This document shows positions 40,028-49,139 of a stretch of 64,000 bases of DNA, in pieces. The notes below the pieces were generated by a model. It saw only the letters and a program-made list of their open reading frames with translations, was not told the origin of the DNA and ran no database searches. The DNA is from Ardenticatenaceae bacterium (lineage in GTDB: Bacteria; Chloroflexota; Anaerolineae; Promineifilales; Promineifilaceae). The translations under genes and the position numbers were made by a program. How positions within the stretch are numbered: the first letter of the stretch is position 1; every line of letters begins with the position of its first letter. Location of the stretch: NCBI GenBank assembly GCA_020634435.1, contig JACKBS010000005.1, positions 1 to 64,000 of the forward strand. The letters are read 5' to 3'.

Positions 40028-42013
40028 ATGAAAATCATAACTGTAAAACAACTACTTATACTAATCCTCATTGGCCTGCTGGCCACCGCCTGCACGGCCA
40101 CGACTAACCCAACCCCCACCCTGGTCCCAACCCTGGACATGGCCGCCACGCCTACCCTGCAACCTACCAGCCAGCCACCGACAGAGGGTGCTACGGCCGT
40201 TCCTACCCCCACCACCAGCGCTGCTGAAGCAACGGCCGTTCCCGACACCAACACCCTGCTAACGCTCGTACAAAATAGCCTGCCGGAAAATGCCTTCGAT
40301 GGCCTGGCTGTACTGCCACTAAATGTGACCGCCGGGGAGGGGCCATTGTGGGCTGTCCACAGCGCTGGATTTCACAACTTCGACATCAGCCCGTTGCCCA
40401 GCCACTTTATCGCCATCTACACCTGGCAAAACGGCAGCTGGCAGGAGTTGGCCCGCCAGGAGCTGAACAACCTGGATGACAACAACTTCGGCCCCGACTA
40501 CATCTACGAACAGGGCGTCACCCAGGTAGACATCGATCCCACCACTGTCTGGCTGGCTATCGACGGCGGGGTGGGCGCGCATGGCGGCTCATTCCAGCTG
40601 CTGCGCTTCGATGGCACCGCCCTGCATGTGGAAGTTATCGCCACCAATTCCAGCCCGGGGCTAGGTTACCTGGAAGATTTAAACAACGATGGCACCGCTG
40701 AAGTCATTTTGCGCCAACACGATTATTACGTCTTTTGCTACGCCTGCGGCGTGCGCCAGCTGAACTTTGTGGTTTACACCTGGGATGCAGTCAACGAGCG
40801 CATGGTAGAGGTTACCCTCCAACCGATGTTGATGGGCCAGCAAGGGCACCCCGCCCGCCAACCCACCAATCGCGCCGTTGAACTGGCCAATGCCGGGCTG
40901 TGGCAGCAGGCCCTGCCGCAAATCGAAGAAGCCGAGCGCCTGGCCGCCGAATCCACTGAGCCAGCCGACACGTACACCCTCACCTGGGATGCGGCGCTCA
41001 TTCGCCTTTACAACCAGGCGTACCAGGCCGAGCTAATCAACACGCCTTTCCCGGTGCTGACCAACATCTTCTACGGCGATTATGCCGCCGCGCTGGACAT
41101 CATGCGCGGTTATGGCAATGAGCAGCTTTTCAGCGCCAGGCCGCCGATCATCCAGGGCAGCGTGGCCGAGGGCAACGAGCAGTGGCTGGCCAGCTATCTG
41201 TTAACGCAAAGCAACGCCGCTATCGCCGTGCCCGAGCTGGACCCGGCCACGCTAGCTGCCGCGCACTACTTCCGCGCCTGGGGCACCTATCTCAACAACC
41301 CCGCCGACCCGCAAATTGGCGCAGATTTGCAGCAGGCGGCCGCGCTCAACCCGGCAGAACCGCTATTTAACCTGGCCTCACTGCCTACAGGCAACCGCAT
41401 CCAGTTTGGCGCAGGCGAAACGGCCGCTTCCGTCACCGGTACTCTTCAACCGCAGGGGATGGCCGTCTACACGTTGGCGGCACAGGCCGGGCAAACAATG
41501 ACCGTCATGCTCACCGCCCAAGATCCGCTGGCGCGTATCACTGTCTTGGATGGCCAGGGCAACTACGTGGATGGGCAGATGAGCCTTACCTTCTGGCAGG
41601 GCACGCTGCCGCAGACGGGTGATTATGTGATTCGCGTGTTTGCCGAGGAAACGGCCCCTTCGGCAGGCTCAGGGCAAGCTGTTGACTACACCCTCCAGGT
41701 CATCATCCCCCAGCGCATCAGCTTTGCCCCCGGTGCCACCTCGGCCACGGTGCAGGGCGACGTCGCCGCCCACGTCTCGGACGACTACATCCTGTCTGCC
41801 CAGGCGGGCCAGACGATGACCGTCAACATCGACTCGCCCAACGACAACGTGCTGCTCACCATCGTCGGGGCCGATGGCATCCCACTGACCAACGGCAACA
41901 TGTCCGGCGCGACTTCCTGGCAGGGCCAACTGCCGACCACGCAGGATTACACCATCCGCGCCATTGGCACGCTGGAACCGGCCAGCTACACCCTCACCGT
42001 CACAATTGAGTAA
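40028..42013 (+). CDS. Lipoprotein with two C-terminal PPC-like domains (3 of 5 in array)
   Basis: Protein of 661 aa. Signal peptide LLILILIGLLATAC with lipobox, Pro/Thr-rich linker to about residue 75, a central region of mixed beta and helical segments with a Cys pair (FCYACGVRQL), then two beta-sandwich units at about residues 455-555 and 570-660 (GTLQPQGMAVYTLAAQAGQTMTV and ISAQAGQTMTVNI-like), typical of PPC domains. The linker in the first PPC unit, with APSAGSGQAVDYTL, is encoded by a dispersed repeat. Confidence 0.72.
   Translation: MKIITVKQLLILILIGLLATACTATTNPTPTLVPTLDMAATPTLQPTSQPPTEGATAVPTPTTSAAEATAVPDTNTLLTLVQNSLPENAFDGLAVLPLNVTAGEGPLWAVHSAGFHNFDISPLPSHFIAIYTWQNGSWQELARQELNNLDDNNFGPDYIYEQGVTQVDIDPTTVWLAIDGGVGAHGGSFQLLRFDGTALHVEVIATNSSPGLGYLEDLNNDGTAEVILRQHDYYVFCYACGVRQLNFVVYTWDAVNERMVEVTLQPMLMGQQGHPARQPTNRAVELANAGLWQQALPQIEEAERLAAESTEPADTYTLTWDAALIRLYNQAYQAELINTPFPVLTNIFYGDYAAALDIMRGYGNEQLFSARPPIIQGSVAEGNEQWLASYLLTQSNAAIAVPELDPATLAAAHYFRAWGTYLNNPADPQIGADLQQAAALNPAEPLFNLASLPTGNRIQFGAGETAASVTGTLQPQGMAVYTLAAQAGQTMTVMLTAQDPLARITVLDGQGNYVDGQMSLTFWQGTLPQTGDYVIRVFAEETAPSAGSGQAVDYTLQVIIPQRISFAPGATSATVQGDVAAHVSDDYILSAQAGQTMTVNIDSPNDNVLLTIVGADGIPLTNGNMSGATSWQGQLPTTQDYTIRAIGTLEPASYTLTVTIE
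41657..41680. repeat. Dispersed repeat CCTTCGGCAGGCTCAGGGCAAGC inside a gene
   Basis: This 23-nt sequence is a well-known type of short intergenic repeat in many environmental bacteria (related to CTTCGACAGGCTCAGGAC). Here it lies inside the third lipoprotein gene, keeps the frame open, and encodes PSAGSGQA. Confidence 0.55.
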
Positions 42014-42064
42014 CTACCGTCCAGCGGTGACAGGCACTTTGGAAAGTACCTGTCACCGCTAACC

Positions 42065-42108
42065 AATCTCCGTGCCCCTCTGTGTCTTCTCTGCGTAACT
42101 CTGTGTTC
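42065..42108 (+). repeat. CTCTGTGTC-type word repeat in a lipoprotein leader
   Basis: CCTCTGTGTCTTCTCTGCG followed by TAACTCTGTG lies about 25 bp before the ATG at 42131, as in the leaders of the genes at 8042, 44924 and 46736. Confidence 0.6.
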
Positions 42109-42130
42109 CGTTTTTAAAAAGGAGTGTGTC

Positions 42131-43555
42131 ATGAAAAACGTTAAGCGTAACTTGTTATGGTTCAGCCTCTTTTGGCTGCTGGCTGCCTGTGCTTCTGATG
42201 AGGGGCAGGCAGCCAGCACCGCACCTGTTCCAACGGCAGCGGCAACGGCCGTTCCCGCCACCATCACACTTTTACCTGACACACCGACGCCAACAACAAT
42301 GCCTGTAGAGGAAACGGCCGTGCCCGCGCCAAGCCAGCTTGGCCAACCCGTTGCCGCTGCTGCTCAAATCACGGTGGGCGACTGGTCGCCAGACGGCCGT
42401 TACTTCACCTATTGGACCCACATGCCAGAAGATGCCGACGTTTTCATGCCCGGTGACTTCTACATTTATGACGCGGAACAAGAACAAAGCTGCCCCTTTG
42501 ATGGTTATCGCACCGGGGCCACCACATGGAAGCGGCGGCATTTGTGGCTGCCCAATGGCGAAATTCTTGTCTTTGGCGATGAAGAGGTTGTGGCCTTCCA
42601 GCCTTGCCGCGATAATTTTGCCCTCCTCACCGACCGATTTCCCGAACCCATCACCCGTGTGGTCACCGCCACCGCCGATCGCTCCCACTTTCTACTGACC
42701 AGCGAAAACAGCTACTGGCTTTACCAGCCCGAGGGACATCAGGTGCGGCAGGTGCTTGAATTTAACCAGGGAATGGATGGGGGCGCGGCTTTTTCGCCAG
42801 ACGGCCGTTATGTAGCCCTCAACGGCGACGAAGGTGGCAGCTACCTGCTGGACGTGACTACCGCAACGGTTTCACACATTGCTGAGTGGGAGTCACCAAT
42901 AGGTTTAGGTGGCCTCGGTGCCCCTCAATGGCTGAGTAACTCGCAGTTTGTTATCGTCACCAGCAAAGATTTGGGGCCTTTGCTTATCGACCTGGACGGC
43001 ACCATAAAAAACATTGGGCTGACTTTTTTTGACAGGGCTACGACACCAGAAAGTGCCGTATTTGCATTGCAGGACGATGGAAGTGGTCAATTTCATTTGC
43101 TTCTTGAAGCTTCTAATGAAGCTGCGCCTCTGCGTCTCTATCATTCAGAAACAGACGAGCATGAAGCAATCACCTTACCAGGCACCCGCGAATCTTATGT
43201 CACTTATCCAGCAAATGAGCAGTGGCTCTTGCTCAGCGCTTACAACGAGGATAACACATCGCAATTGTGGGTTCGCCCGATTGATCCGGCCAACAGCATA
43301 CCCCAGCGCCTAGCGAGCCATGACAAAACAATGTATCCACGGGCAGCACCGGTTGGCGATTATGTTGCCGTTGGCTACAGTGACAAGCTTGAACTTCTGA
43401 CCCTGCCAGATGCCACCGTGCTTGCCACCTATGCCGTTGCCGAACAAACAATTTACCCGTTGGGCTTCTCGCCAGACGGCCGTTTCCTGGTCATAGAAGC
43501 CGTTAATCCTGACAGTAGCGAAGCTTTGTTTATCGAGCCGGTCGATGGGTCATAG
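42131..43555 (+). CDS. Lipoprotein with beta-propeller-like domain (4 of 5 in array)
   Basis: Protein of 474 aa. Signal peptide LLWFSLFWLLAAC with lipobox, then a linker with ATAVPATITLL and ETAVPAP words, and a beta-propeller with blades such as WSPDGRYFTYW, FSPDGRYVALNGDEGG and FSPDGRFLVIEAVN. It is similar in design to the first protein of the array, so it is likely to be a paralogue. The DGR of each blade is encoded by an ACGGCCGT palindrome. The leader contains a CTCTGTGTCTTCTCTGCG word repeat. Confidence 0.75.
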   Translation: MKNVKRNLLWFSLFWLLAACASDEGQAASTAPVPTAAATAVPATITLLPDTPTPTTMPVEETAVPAPSQLGQPVAAAAQITVGDWSPDGRYFTYWTHMPEDADVFMPGDFYIYDAEQEQSCPFDGYRTGATTWKRRHLWLPNGEILVFGDEEVVAFQPCRDNFALLTDRFPEPITRVVTATADRSHFLLTSENSYWLYQPEGHQVRQVLEFNQGMDGGAAFSPDGRYVALNGDEGGSYLLDVTTATVSHIAEWESPIGLGGLGAPQWLSNSQFVIVTSKDLGPLLIDLDGTIKNIGLTFFDRATTPESAVFALQDDGSGQFHLLLEASNEAAPLRLYHSETDEHEAITLPGTRESYVTYPANEQWLLLSAYNEDNTSQLWVRPIDPANSIPQRLASHDKTMYPRAAPVGDYVAVGYSDKLELLTLPDATVLATYAVAEQTIYPLGFSPDGRFLVIEAVNPDSSEALFIEPVDGS

Positions 43556-43686
43556 CTGAGACTAAAACAGTAACTGCACCCCTGAATGAAGCTTGCGGGA
43601 ACAAAATCGACCCCTGCCTCGTTATACTTCATGAAGGCCGGACTTGCCTCGGTCTTTTTTACTGAAAAGAAAAGGAGAATCAACTC

Positions 43687-44649
43687 ATGAAGTATAAATT
43701 AACCCTACTCGTCCTGCTGCTTTTGGCCCTGGTGGCCTGCACCCCTTCTGGCGGCGATGAACCGGCCGCCTCTGACGATCCCACGGCCGAAACACCGACC
43801 GAAACGCCCGACATGGATGCCCCCGTCAGTTCCGACGACCCCACCACTACGCCCAGCGAAGGCAAGCCAGATGCGGCCGAAAACATCACAATTGGCGACG
43901 CAATGGTGGAAGCAATTGACGTGATGATCATGGAATCATTCCCCGTGCAGGTGAGCGTGCACGTAACCGGTTATCTGGGCGATGGCTGCACCACCCTGGG
44001 CGATATCACCACCAAGCAAGACGGTGAAACCTTCTCTGTCCACATATACACCGAACGCCCAACCGACATGATGTGCACACAGCAGTTGGTTGGCTTTGAA
44101 GAAAACGTCACGCTTGATGTGGCCGGTTTGCCCGCAGGCGCCTACACCGTGGACGTAAACGGCACGACCAGCAGCTTTACGTTGGACATGGACAACTCAC
44201 CCCAACTGCCTGGCAGCGAAGATGGTTCATTGTCTGATTTGGGCCTGCCCAACGAGGATCTGACCGAACTGCTGCGCCTGACGCTGGTACGCGCTTTAGT
44301 AGACCAGGAAATCCCGGACTATGCGCTGTTAGCAGATCAAGGGCAAATTGTCCTTTCCACGGAAAACATTGACCCGGCCCTGCTGCCAGAACTGGACGGC
44401 GTGGACCTGGTGACGATGACCCCCGAAGAGATTCAGGCCAAAGCCGATGCCGACGGTGACTTTCCGTACTTGCGGTTCCAGGGATTTACGGCCGTTTCCA
44501 CCGATGAAGTAAATGTATCCCTGGGCAGCACCTGGGCCATTGGCACTGACTCCGACATGCTCTACCTCAGCGGCGGCGGCTTTACCATCCACTACACCCG
44601 CACCAGCGACGGTTGGACTGGCGAGGTAACGGAATCCTGGATTTCGTAA
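43687..44649 (+). CDS. Lipoprotein of unknown function (5 of 5 in array)
   Basis: Protein of 320 aa. Signal peptide KLTLLVLLLLALVAC with lipobox at about residue 18, a long acidic Asp/Thr/Pro/Ser linker to about residue 58, then two beta-rich regions: one with two Cys (GDGCTTLGDITTK, MMCTQQLVGFE) and one with a helical stretch NEDLTELLRLTLVRALVDQ. The ATG has AAAAGGAG upstream, and an intrinsic terminator follows the stop. No function assigned. Confidence 0.72.
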   Translation: MKYKLTLLVLLLLALVACTPSGGDEPAASDDPTAETPTETPDMDAPVSSDDPTTTPSEGKPDAAENITIGDAMVEAIDVMIMESFPVQVSVHVTGYLGDGCTTLGDITTKQDGETFSVHIYTERPTDMMCTQQLVGFEENVTLDVAGLPAGAYTVDVNGTTSSFTLDMDNSPQLPGSEDGSLSDLGLPNEDLTELLRLTLVRALVDQEIPDYALLADQGQIVLSTENIDPALLPELDGVDLVTMTPEEIQAKADADGDFPYLRFQGFTAVSTDEVNVSLGSTWAIGTDSDMLYLSGGGFTIHYTRTSDGWTGEVTESWIS

Positions 44650-44684
44650 GACGTTTTTGACGCAAAGACGCTAAGAGAAAAAAG

Positions 44685-44722
44685 AGGCAAAGGCTGGAAA
44701 AATCCTATCCTTTGCCTTTTTC
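44685..44722 (+). terminator. Intrinsic terminator at the end of the lipoprotein array
   Basis: AGGCAAAGG (44685-44693) pairs with CCTTTGCCT (44709-44717) across a 15-nt loop and is followed by TTTTTC. It lies 36 bp after the stop of the last lipoprotein gene. Confidence 0.8.
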
Positions 44723-44865
44723 TTTGCCACTTTTCCCCCTTTGCCACTTCGCGTCAAATTCTCTCCTCTGATTACCGATAACCGCTCACCGATTGACACA
44801 TTCCAAAAACCTATGCTATTCTGCGCCCGAACACCGGGCCAAATGGCACAGTCCCCCTCTCATCC

Positions 44866-44892
44866 TCTGAGTTCTCTGTGTCCTATGTGGCC
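44866..44892 (+). repeat. CTCTGTGTCCTATGTGG-type word repeat in the oxidase leader
   Basis: A copy of the CTCTGTGTCCTCTGTGG word lies about 30 bp upstream of the ATG of the flavin oxidase gene. Further upstream (44762-44797) are GATTACCGATAACCGC words from the other hairpin family. Confidence 0.6.
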
Positions 44893-44923
44893 AATACACA
44901 ACCCACAACAAAAGGAACTCGCA

Positions 44924-46369
44924 ATGCAAACCATTGATTCTCTAAAGATTCTGCAAGAAGGGCTGCCCAGCAGCAGCGCCGCGCCACGGCACATCATCGT
45001 TATTGGCGCGGGTATGGCGGGCCTGACGGCCGCTTTGCTGCTGCAAGAAGCGGGGCACACGGTCACCATTTTGGAGGCGCAAAACCGGCTGGGCGGGCGC
45101 GTCTACACCTATCACGGTTTTCCGGGCAAGATGTATGGCGAATTTGGCGCGATGCGCTTCCCCAAGCAGCACAAGCTGGCCCAGCACCTCATCCACGAGC
45201 GGTTTAAGTTGGCCACACGGCCGTTTCCCATGTACGACGAGGATACGTTTATCTACGTCAACGGCACCTCTTTACGCCGCAGCGAATTCCATCCCGACAA
45301 GGTCGATTACAACCTGCCTGCTCATGAAAAAGGCAAGCTGCCCGACGAACTGCTCAAAACCGCCATGCAGCCACTCATCGACAAAATGGCCGAGCCGGGC
45401 GGCTGGAACCACCTCATCAACCATTACGACAGCTATTCGCTCATCGACTACCTGCGTGAAAGCGATCTGAGCGATGGGGCGCTCGCCATGATTGGACCGC
45501 TGCTCAACCTCGAAGGGCGCTTCCATTTCTCGCTGCTGGAATGGTTTTCCCACTACTACGAAAACGTCTTTGGCGATCTGGTTTTCATCGAGGATGGTGC
45601 CGATGCCTTGCCCAACGCCTTTGTGCCCCACTTGCAGTCGTGCATTCGCCTGGGGGCCATCGTACAAGAGATTCAGCAGTCGGAAGAGGGCGTGACGGTC
45701 ACGTTTAAAGATGCGACGGGCTACAGCCAGACCGTGAGCGGCGATGAGTGCATTTTGACGGTGCCGTTTAACCTGCTGCGCCACATGGAAATTGGCGGGC
45801 TGGATGTGAACAAATGGTACACCATCCGCAATGTGTATTACGGCCGTGCCCATAAAATCTTCATGCAGTTCAGCGAACGCTGGTGGGAAACCAAGTACAA
45901 CATTTCCCACGGCGTCACCGTCACCGATTTGGCGATTCGCAACGTGGTGTACACGCCTGCCGGGCAGGACCCAGCCTACAACAAGGGGGTCATTATCGCC
46001 TCGTATGCCTGGGGACAGGACAGCATGGCGTACAGCATGTTGAGCGAGCAGGAGCGCATCACCCAGGCACTGCAAGATTTGTGCAAAATCCACCCGGAAG
46101 CCCGCAACACGTTTGAATTTGGCATCTCGCACGACTGGTCGCTGGACCAGTATGCCGGGGGCATTGGCCCGCTGTTCCGCCCACACGAGATGAGCGGCCG
46201 TTTCTATGACAACATCGTTCGGCCCGTCAATCGCATCTGGTTTGCCAACGACGCCTGCGACCGCCGCCACCGCCGCTGGATCGAGGCCGCGCTGGTAGCC
46301 GCCGTGAAAAATGCCTTTGCCCTGCACACCGGCCTGCGCAACGAAGTGCCGTTGGACATTCACGAATAG
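44924..46369 (+). CDS. Flavin-dependent amine / L-amino-acid oxidase
   Basis: FAD enzyme of about 481 aa. The dinucleotide-binding motif IIVIGAGMAGLTAALLLQEAG is at about residues 25-45, followed by NRLGGRVYTY near 60, typical of monoamine and L-amino acid oxidases. The C-terminal FAD-binding region contains RIWFANDACD and RWIEAALVAAVKNA. It would oxidise an amine or amino acid with oxygen, releasing ammonia and peroxide. The start at 44924 has AAAAGGAA upstream; a longer frame from 44741 would translate word repeats. It is followed by an OsmC gene, which might cope with the peroxide. Confidence 0.85.
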   Translation: MQTIDSLKILQEGLPSSSAAPRHIIVIGAGMAGLTAALLLQEAGHTVTILEAQNRLGGRVYTYHGFPGKMYGEFGAMRFPKQHKLAQHLIHERFKLATRPFPMYDEDTFIYVNGTSLRRSEFHPDKVDYNLPAHEKGKLPDELLKTAMQPLIDKMAEPGGWNHLINHYDSYSLIDYLRESDLSDGALAMIGPLLNLEGRFHFSLLEWFSHYYENVFGDLVFIEDGADALPNAFVPHLQSCIRLGAIVQEIQQSEEGVTVTFKDATGYSQTVSGDECILTVPFNLLRHMEIGGLDVNKWYTIRNVYYGRAHKIFMQFSERWWETKYNISHGVTVTDLAIRNVVYTPAGQDPAYNKGVIIASYAWGQDSMAYSMLSEQERITQALQDLCKIHPEARNTFEFGISHDWSLDQYAGGIGPLFRPHEMSGRFYDNIVRPVNRIWFANDACDRRHRRWIEAALVAAVKNAFALHTGLRNEVPLDIHE

Positions 46370-46370
46370 A

Positions 46371-46735
46371 TTGCACCGCAAAGGACGCAGAGGACGCAAA
46401 GAAATATAAAGGACTCTGCGCGCTTGGCGTTCTTTGCGGTAAATTGTCTGTAACCATTGCCAAGTGAGTGCATCTAAAGAAAAAGTGTGGGAAGGCAACG
46501 GCCGTTTCCCACTAAATTAACAAGCCGCAGATGACATGAACTTTGCCCTTTTCCACATAAAAGGGAGTGTCATACCCGCGAAGGCGGGTATCCATCTTGT
46601 TGACCAGAGTGGATTCCCGCCTTCGCGGGAATGACAAGAAAAACAAAGATAAGGGTGAGTCTGGAAAACCAACCCTCAAAACCCTCTGTGTCCTCTGTGG
46701 CCAAAATTAAACTTTTTTTACGGAGACAATTCACA
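46371..46735. repeat. Intergenic region packed with dispersed repeats
   Basis: No gene in about 365 bp. It holds three repeat types: GACGCAGAGGACGCAAAG with an imperfect facing copy (46371-46443), the CCCGCGAAGGCGGG hairpin pair (46569-46635), and a CTCTGTGTCCTCTGTGGCC word (46682-46705) right before the Shine-Dalgarno of the OsmC gene. One ACGGCCGT palindrome lies near 46498. Confidence 0.75.
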
Positions 46736-47146
46736 ATGGAAATGATTATCGACTTCCCCGGTGGGGCCCGCGTAGACGCTCATTTTGGCCCGTTCACCGT
46801 TCCGACTGACCAACCTTCTTACAACGGCATGGCTTCCGCGCCAACGCCATTTGCCACCTTTTTAGCCTCTATCGGCACCTGCGCGGGCATTTATGTGTTG
46901 GGCTTCTGCCAACAGCGCGGCATCAATGCCGAAGGCGTTCGCCTGGTGCAAAGCCTGGAAGTAAACCGGATGACCGGTATGGTTAGCAAAATCAAGCTGG
47001 ACATTCAGCTGCCCGCTGGCTTCCCGGAAAAATACAAAACGGCCGTTATCCGTGCCGCCGATCAATGTGCCGTCAAGAAACATTTTGAAAACCCACCACA
47101 GTTTGAAATTGAAGCCAACATCGTTCCGACGATGGCTTCTGCCTAA
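46736..47146 (+). CDS. OsmC family protein
   Basis: Protein of 136 aa, the usual length for OsmC/Ohr relatives. Two redox-active Cys positions are in ASIGTCAGIYVLGF near residue 46 and ADQCAVKKHF near 113. OsmC proteins reduce organic or inorganic peroxides with thiols. The start at 46736 has CGGAGA upstream. It lies directly downstream of a peroxide-forming oxidase gene and is followed by its own terminator. Confidence 0.87.
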   Translation: MEMIIDFPGGARVDAHFGPFTVPTDQPSYNGMASAPTPFATFLASIGTCAGIYVLGFCQQRGINAEGVRLVQSLEVNRMTGMVSKIKLDIQLPAGFPEKYKTAVIRAADQCAVKKHFENPPQFEIEANIVPTMASA

Positions 47147-47214
47147 TTTTTTCTCCTTTGCTTGACCGCCCACCTCTGGGAAGAGCCAAAACACACCAAA
47201 AAAAGCGCAAAAAA

Positions 47215-47240
47215 GGCAACCAAAGATGGTTGCCTTTTTT
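47215..47240 (+). terminator. Intrinsic terminator after the OsmC gene
   Basis: GGCAACC (47215-47221) and GGTTGCC (47228-47234) form a 7-bp stem with a 6-nt loop followed by six Ts. Confidence 0.88.
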
Positions 47241-47305
47241 GCTGCCTCGCGATAGAGTGTCTGAGGTTTGTGTAAACAGAAACATTGGAAGAGGCAACGA
47301 ACCAG

Positions 47306-47938
47306 ATGACACAGATGGATGATGAAACGGCCGTTGATGAGACGGCCGTAGACGAAACAGAACTAATTGCCAGAATTCAGGCAGGTGATTCGACAGCCTG
47401 TGATGAATGCATTGCCCTGCATTCTCCCGCCTTGCTGCGGCTGCTGCTGCGACTGCTGGGCAACGAACAAGACGCCGAAGATGTGCTGCAAGAAACTTTC
47501 CTCAACGCTTTTCGGGCCATCGACAGCTTTGAAGGGCGTTCCAGCCTGAGCACCTGGCTGTACCGCATCGCCTACAACGCAGCCATGATGCGCCTGCGCC
47601 GCCCCAATGCCCCCACCGTCTCCGTGGAAGAAACGCTCAACGAGATGCCCGGCTACGTGCCGCGCCAGCTGTTCGACTGGTGCTGCCTGCCCGAAGAAAC
47701 CTACGACAGCGAAGAAGTGCAAACGGAACTGCGCCAGGCAATTGCCGCTATGCCGGAATCACTGCAAACGGTGTTTATGCTGCGGGAATTGGAAGGGATG
47801 AGCACAGAAGAAACGGCAGTCACCCTCAACCTTACACCCAGCGCCACCAAAGTGCGCCTGCACCGCGCCCGCCAATGGCTGCGCGATACGCTTGGCCCCG
47901 TTCTCGATCCAGACAACAGTCAGCCGTCCCCCACCTGA
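47306..47938 (+). CDS. ECF-type sigma-70 factor
   Basis: Protein of about 210 aa with the two ECF sigma domains. Region 2 includes ALLRLLLRLLGNEQDAEDVLQ and ETFLNAFRAIDSFEGRSSLS near residues 45-85, and region 4 has ALPQ-like MPESLQTVFMLRELEGMSTEE near 150. The N-terminus has two adjacent ETAVDETAVDE words, both from palindromes. The ATG at 47306 has GAAGAGG upstream at a somewhat long distance; other starts (47285 TTG, 47315 ATG) are possible. No anti-sigma gene is next to it. Confidence 0.87.
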   Translation: MTQMDDETAVDETAVDETELIARIQAGDSTACDECIALHSPALLRLLLRLLGNEQDAEDVLQETFLNAFRAIDSFEGRSSLSTWLYRIAYNAAMMRLRRPNAPTVSVEETLNEMPGYVPRQLFDWCCLPEETYDSEEVQTELRQAIAAMPESLQTVFMLRELEGMSTEETAVTLNLTPSATKVRLHRARQWLRDTLGPVLDPDNSQPSPT

Positions 47939-47940
47939 AG

Positions 47941-48567
47941 TTACCAAACTGGCAGACAATCGGCGGGTTTAAGCCGCGGCGGCACCAGAACTTCCCAGGT
48001 GGGTACGGCCGTTAGCTGAAGACGAATCTCCCGCGCCCCATAACCCAATTTATTTTGTACTACCTGCCCGTTTTGCTGGAGCAAATGCAACATAGCCTTG
48101 TTGCTTGGCAGCACAAACGCCTCAAAAAAGTAAACGCCCTGCGCCACGGCTATGTCTCGCAGCTGCTGCATCAGCCGTTTGCCAATTCCCTGCTTCTGGT
48201 ACCCGTCTTCGACTAACAGGGCCATTTCGGCCGTTTGCGGATTCACATGCATATAATAAGCCAGGGCCACAACGGCAGCTTTTTTACCGCCAACCGCAGC
48301 CACCAACGCACGGCCGTTGCTGCCGTCTAGCTGGCAAATTTGGGCAATCTCTTGCCGTGTGGGCACGCGCGGGCTGTGGTAACGGTTGTAGATTGTAGCC
48401 ACAGACAGGCGCTGGTGCATTTCCACAATAAGGTCGGTATCGTCGGGCTGCACTGGCCGAAAAATGAGCGCGGGCAGCGAGGCCGCCAGCACCTGGTCAA
48501 CATCGGCCCACGGCGCGGCTTGTCCCAGATACCGCATAATGATCGGATCCATACCAAACCATTCCAT
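47941..48567 (-). CDS. GNAT family N-acetyltransferase
   Basis: Protein of about 208 aa. The GNAT core is in the middle to end of the chain: FRPVQPDDTDLIVEMHQRLS near residue 35, and the acetyl-CoA-binding loop LVEDGYQKQGIGKRLMQQLRD near 125. It would acetylate a small molecule or protein amine. The start at 48567 is chosen because GAGGTGG lies just upstream; a GTG three codons earlier is the alternative. It overlaps nothing and follows the thioesterase gene after 15 bp on the same strand. Confidence 0.82.
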   Translation of the reverse strand: MEWFGMDPIIMRYLGQAAPWADVDQVLAASLPALIFRPVQPDDTDLIVEMHQRLSVATIYNRYHSPRVPTRQEIAQICQLDGSNGRALVAAVGGKKAAVVALAYYMHVNPQTAEMALLVEDGYQKQGIGKRLMQQLRDIAVAQGVYFFEAFVLPSNKAMLHLLQQNGQVVQNKLGYGAREIRLQLTAVPTWEVLVPPRLKPADCLPVW

Positions 48568-48582
48568 CAGGTCCACCTCGTT

Positions 48583-49122
48583 TTAAGCATAAGAATTGGC
48601 AGCCGTCTGTGCGCGGCGCTTTTGCCGTTGGGTCTGGCGCAGGTGGCTGAGACGCTCGTCAAATGTCTGGTTTTCATAAATGCCATTCACCTGCACGGCC
48701 TGGAAGAGCTGCATTAGTTCTTCGGGATGGCTGGCGGGACGGCCGTTGGCCAGATTCACAAACGTAAATTCCACCCAAGACACGGCTTTCATGTGCTGCC
48801 CGTGCGCATCAAACATGATGCCTTCCACCACCAGCTTGCGCGGCGTGGCCCAAATGAGCTGAGTTTGAATGCGTACCGTTTCCATGAGTCCCGCCGGACG
48901 TAAAAACGAAATTTCCGTTTTGCTGACCACCCAATTGCTGCCAATTTCTTGCCCCACGGCAAAAATATTGAAACCGTAATGTGCTTGTAGCTGATCGGTG
49001 CGGGCATCCATGAAATACTCAACATAGCGCGCATTGTTGAGATGGCCGAAGGGGTCGCAATCCTGGAACCGGACAACGGCCGTACTTTCCAAAACCTTGG
49101 GCAATGAACCATTAAGAATCAT
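48583..49122 (-). CDS. Acyl-CoA thioesterase (4HBT hot-dog fold)
   Basis: Protein of 179 aa. The catalytic segment VRFQDCDPFGHLNNARYVEY near residue 17 is typical of 4-hydroxybenzoyl-CoA thioesterase-like enzymes, with Asp and the HLNN motif. It hydrolyses acyl-CoA thioesters. A Shine-Dalgarno AAAGGAG precedes the ATG, and immediately beyond it lies a 14-bp palindrome identical in design to one in front of the TetR gene. It is therefore probably controlled by that regulator. Confidence 0.85.
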   Translation of the reverse strand: MILNGSLPKVLESTAVVRFQDCDPFGHLNNARYVEYFMDARTDQLQAHYGFNIFAVGQEIGSNWVVSKTEISFLRPAGLMETVRIQTQLIWATPRKLVVEGIMFDAHGQHMKAVSWVEFTFVNLANGRPASHPEELMQLFQAVQVNGIYENQTFDERLSHLRQTQRQKRRAQTAANSYA

Positions 49123-49139
49123 AAAACTGCTCCTTTTTA

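Noticed and set aside
45272..46498. Minus-strand open frame of 408 codons opposite the flavin oxidase
   Set aside because: Antisense shadow without recognised motifs; the plus strand has a complete FAD-binding fold.
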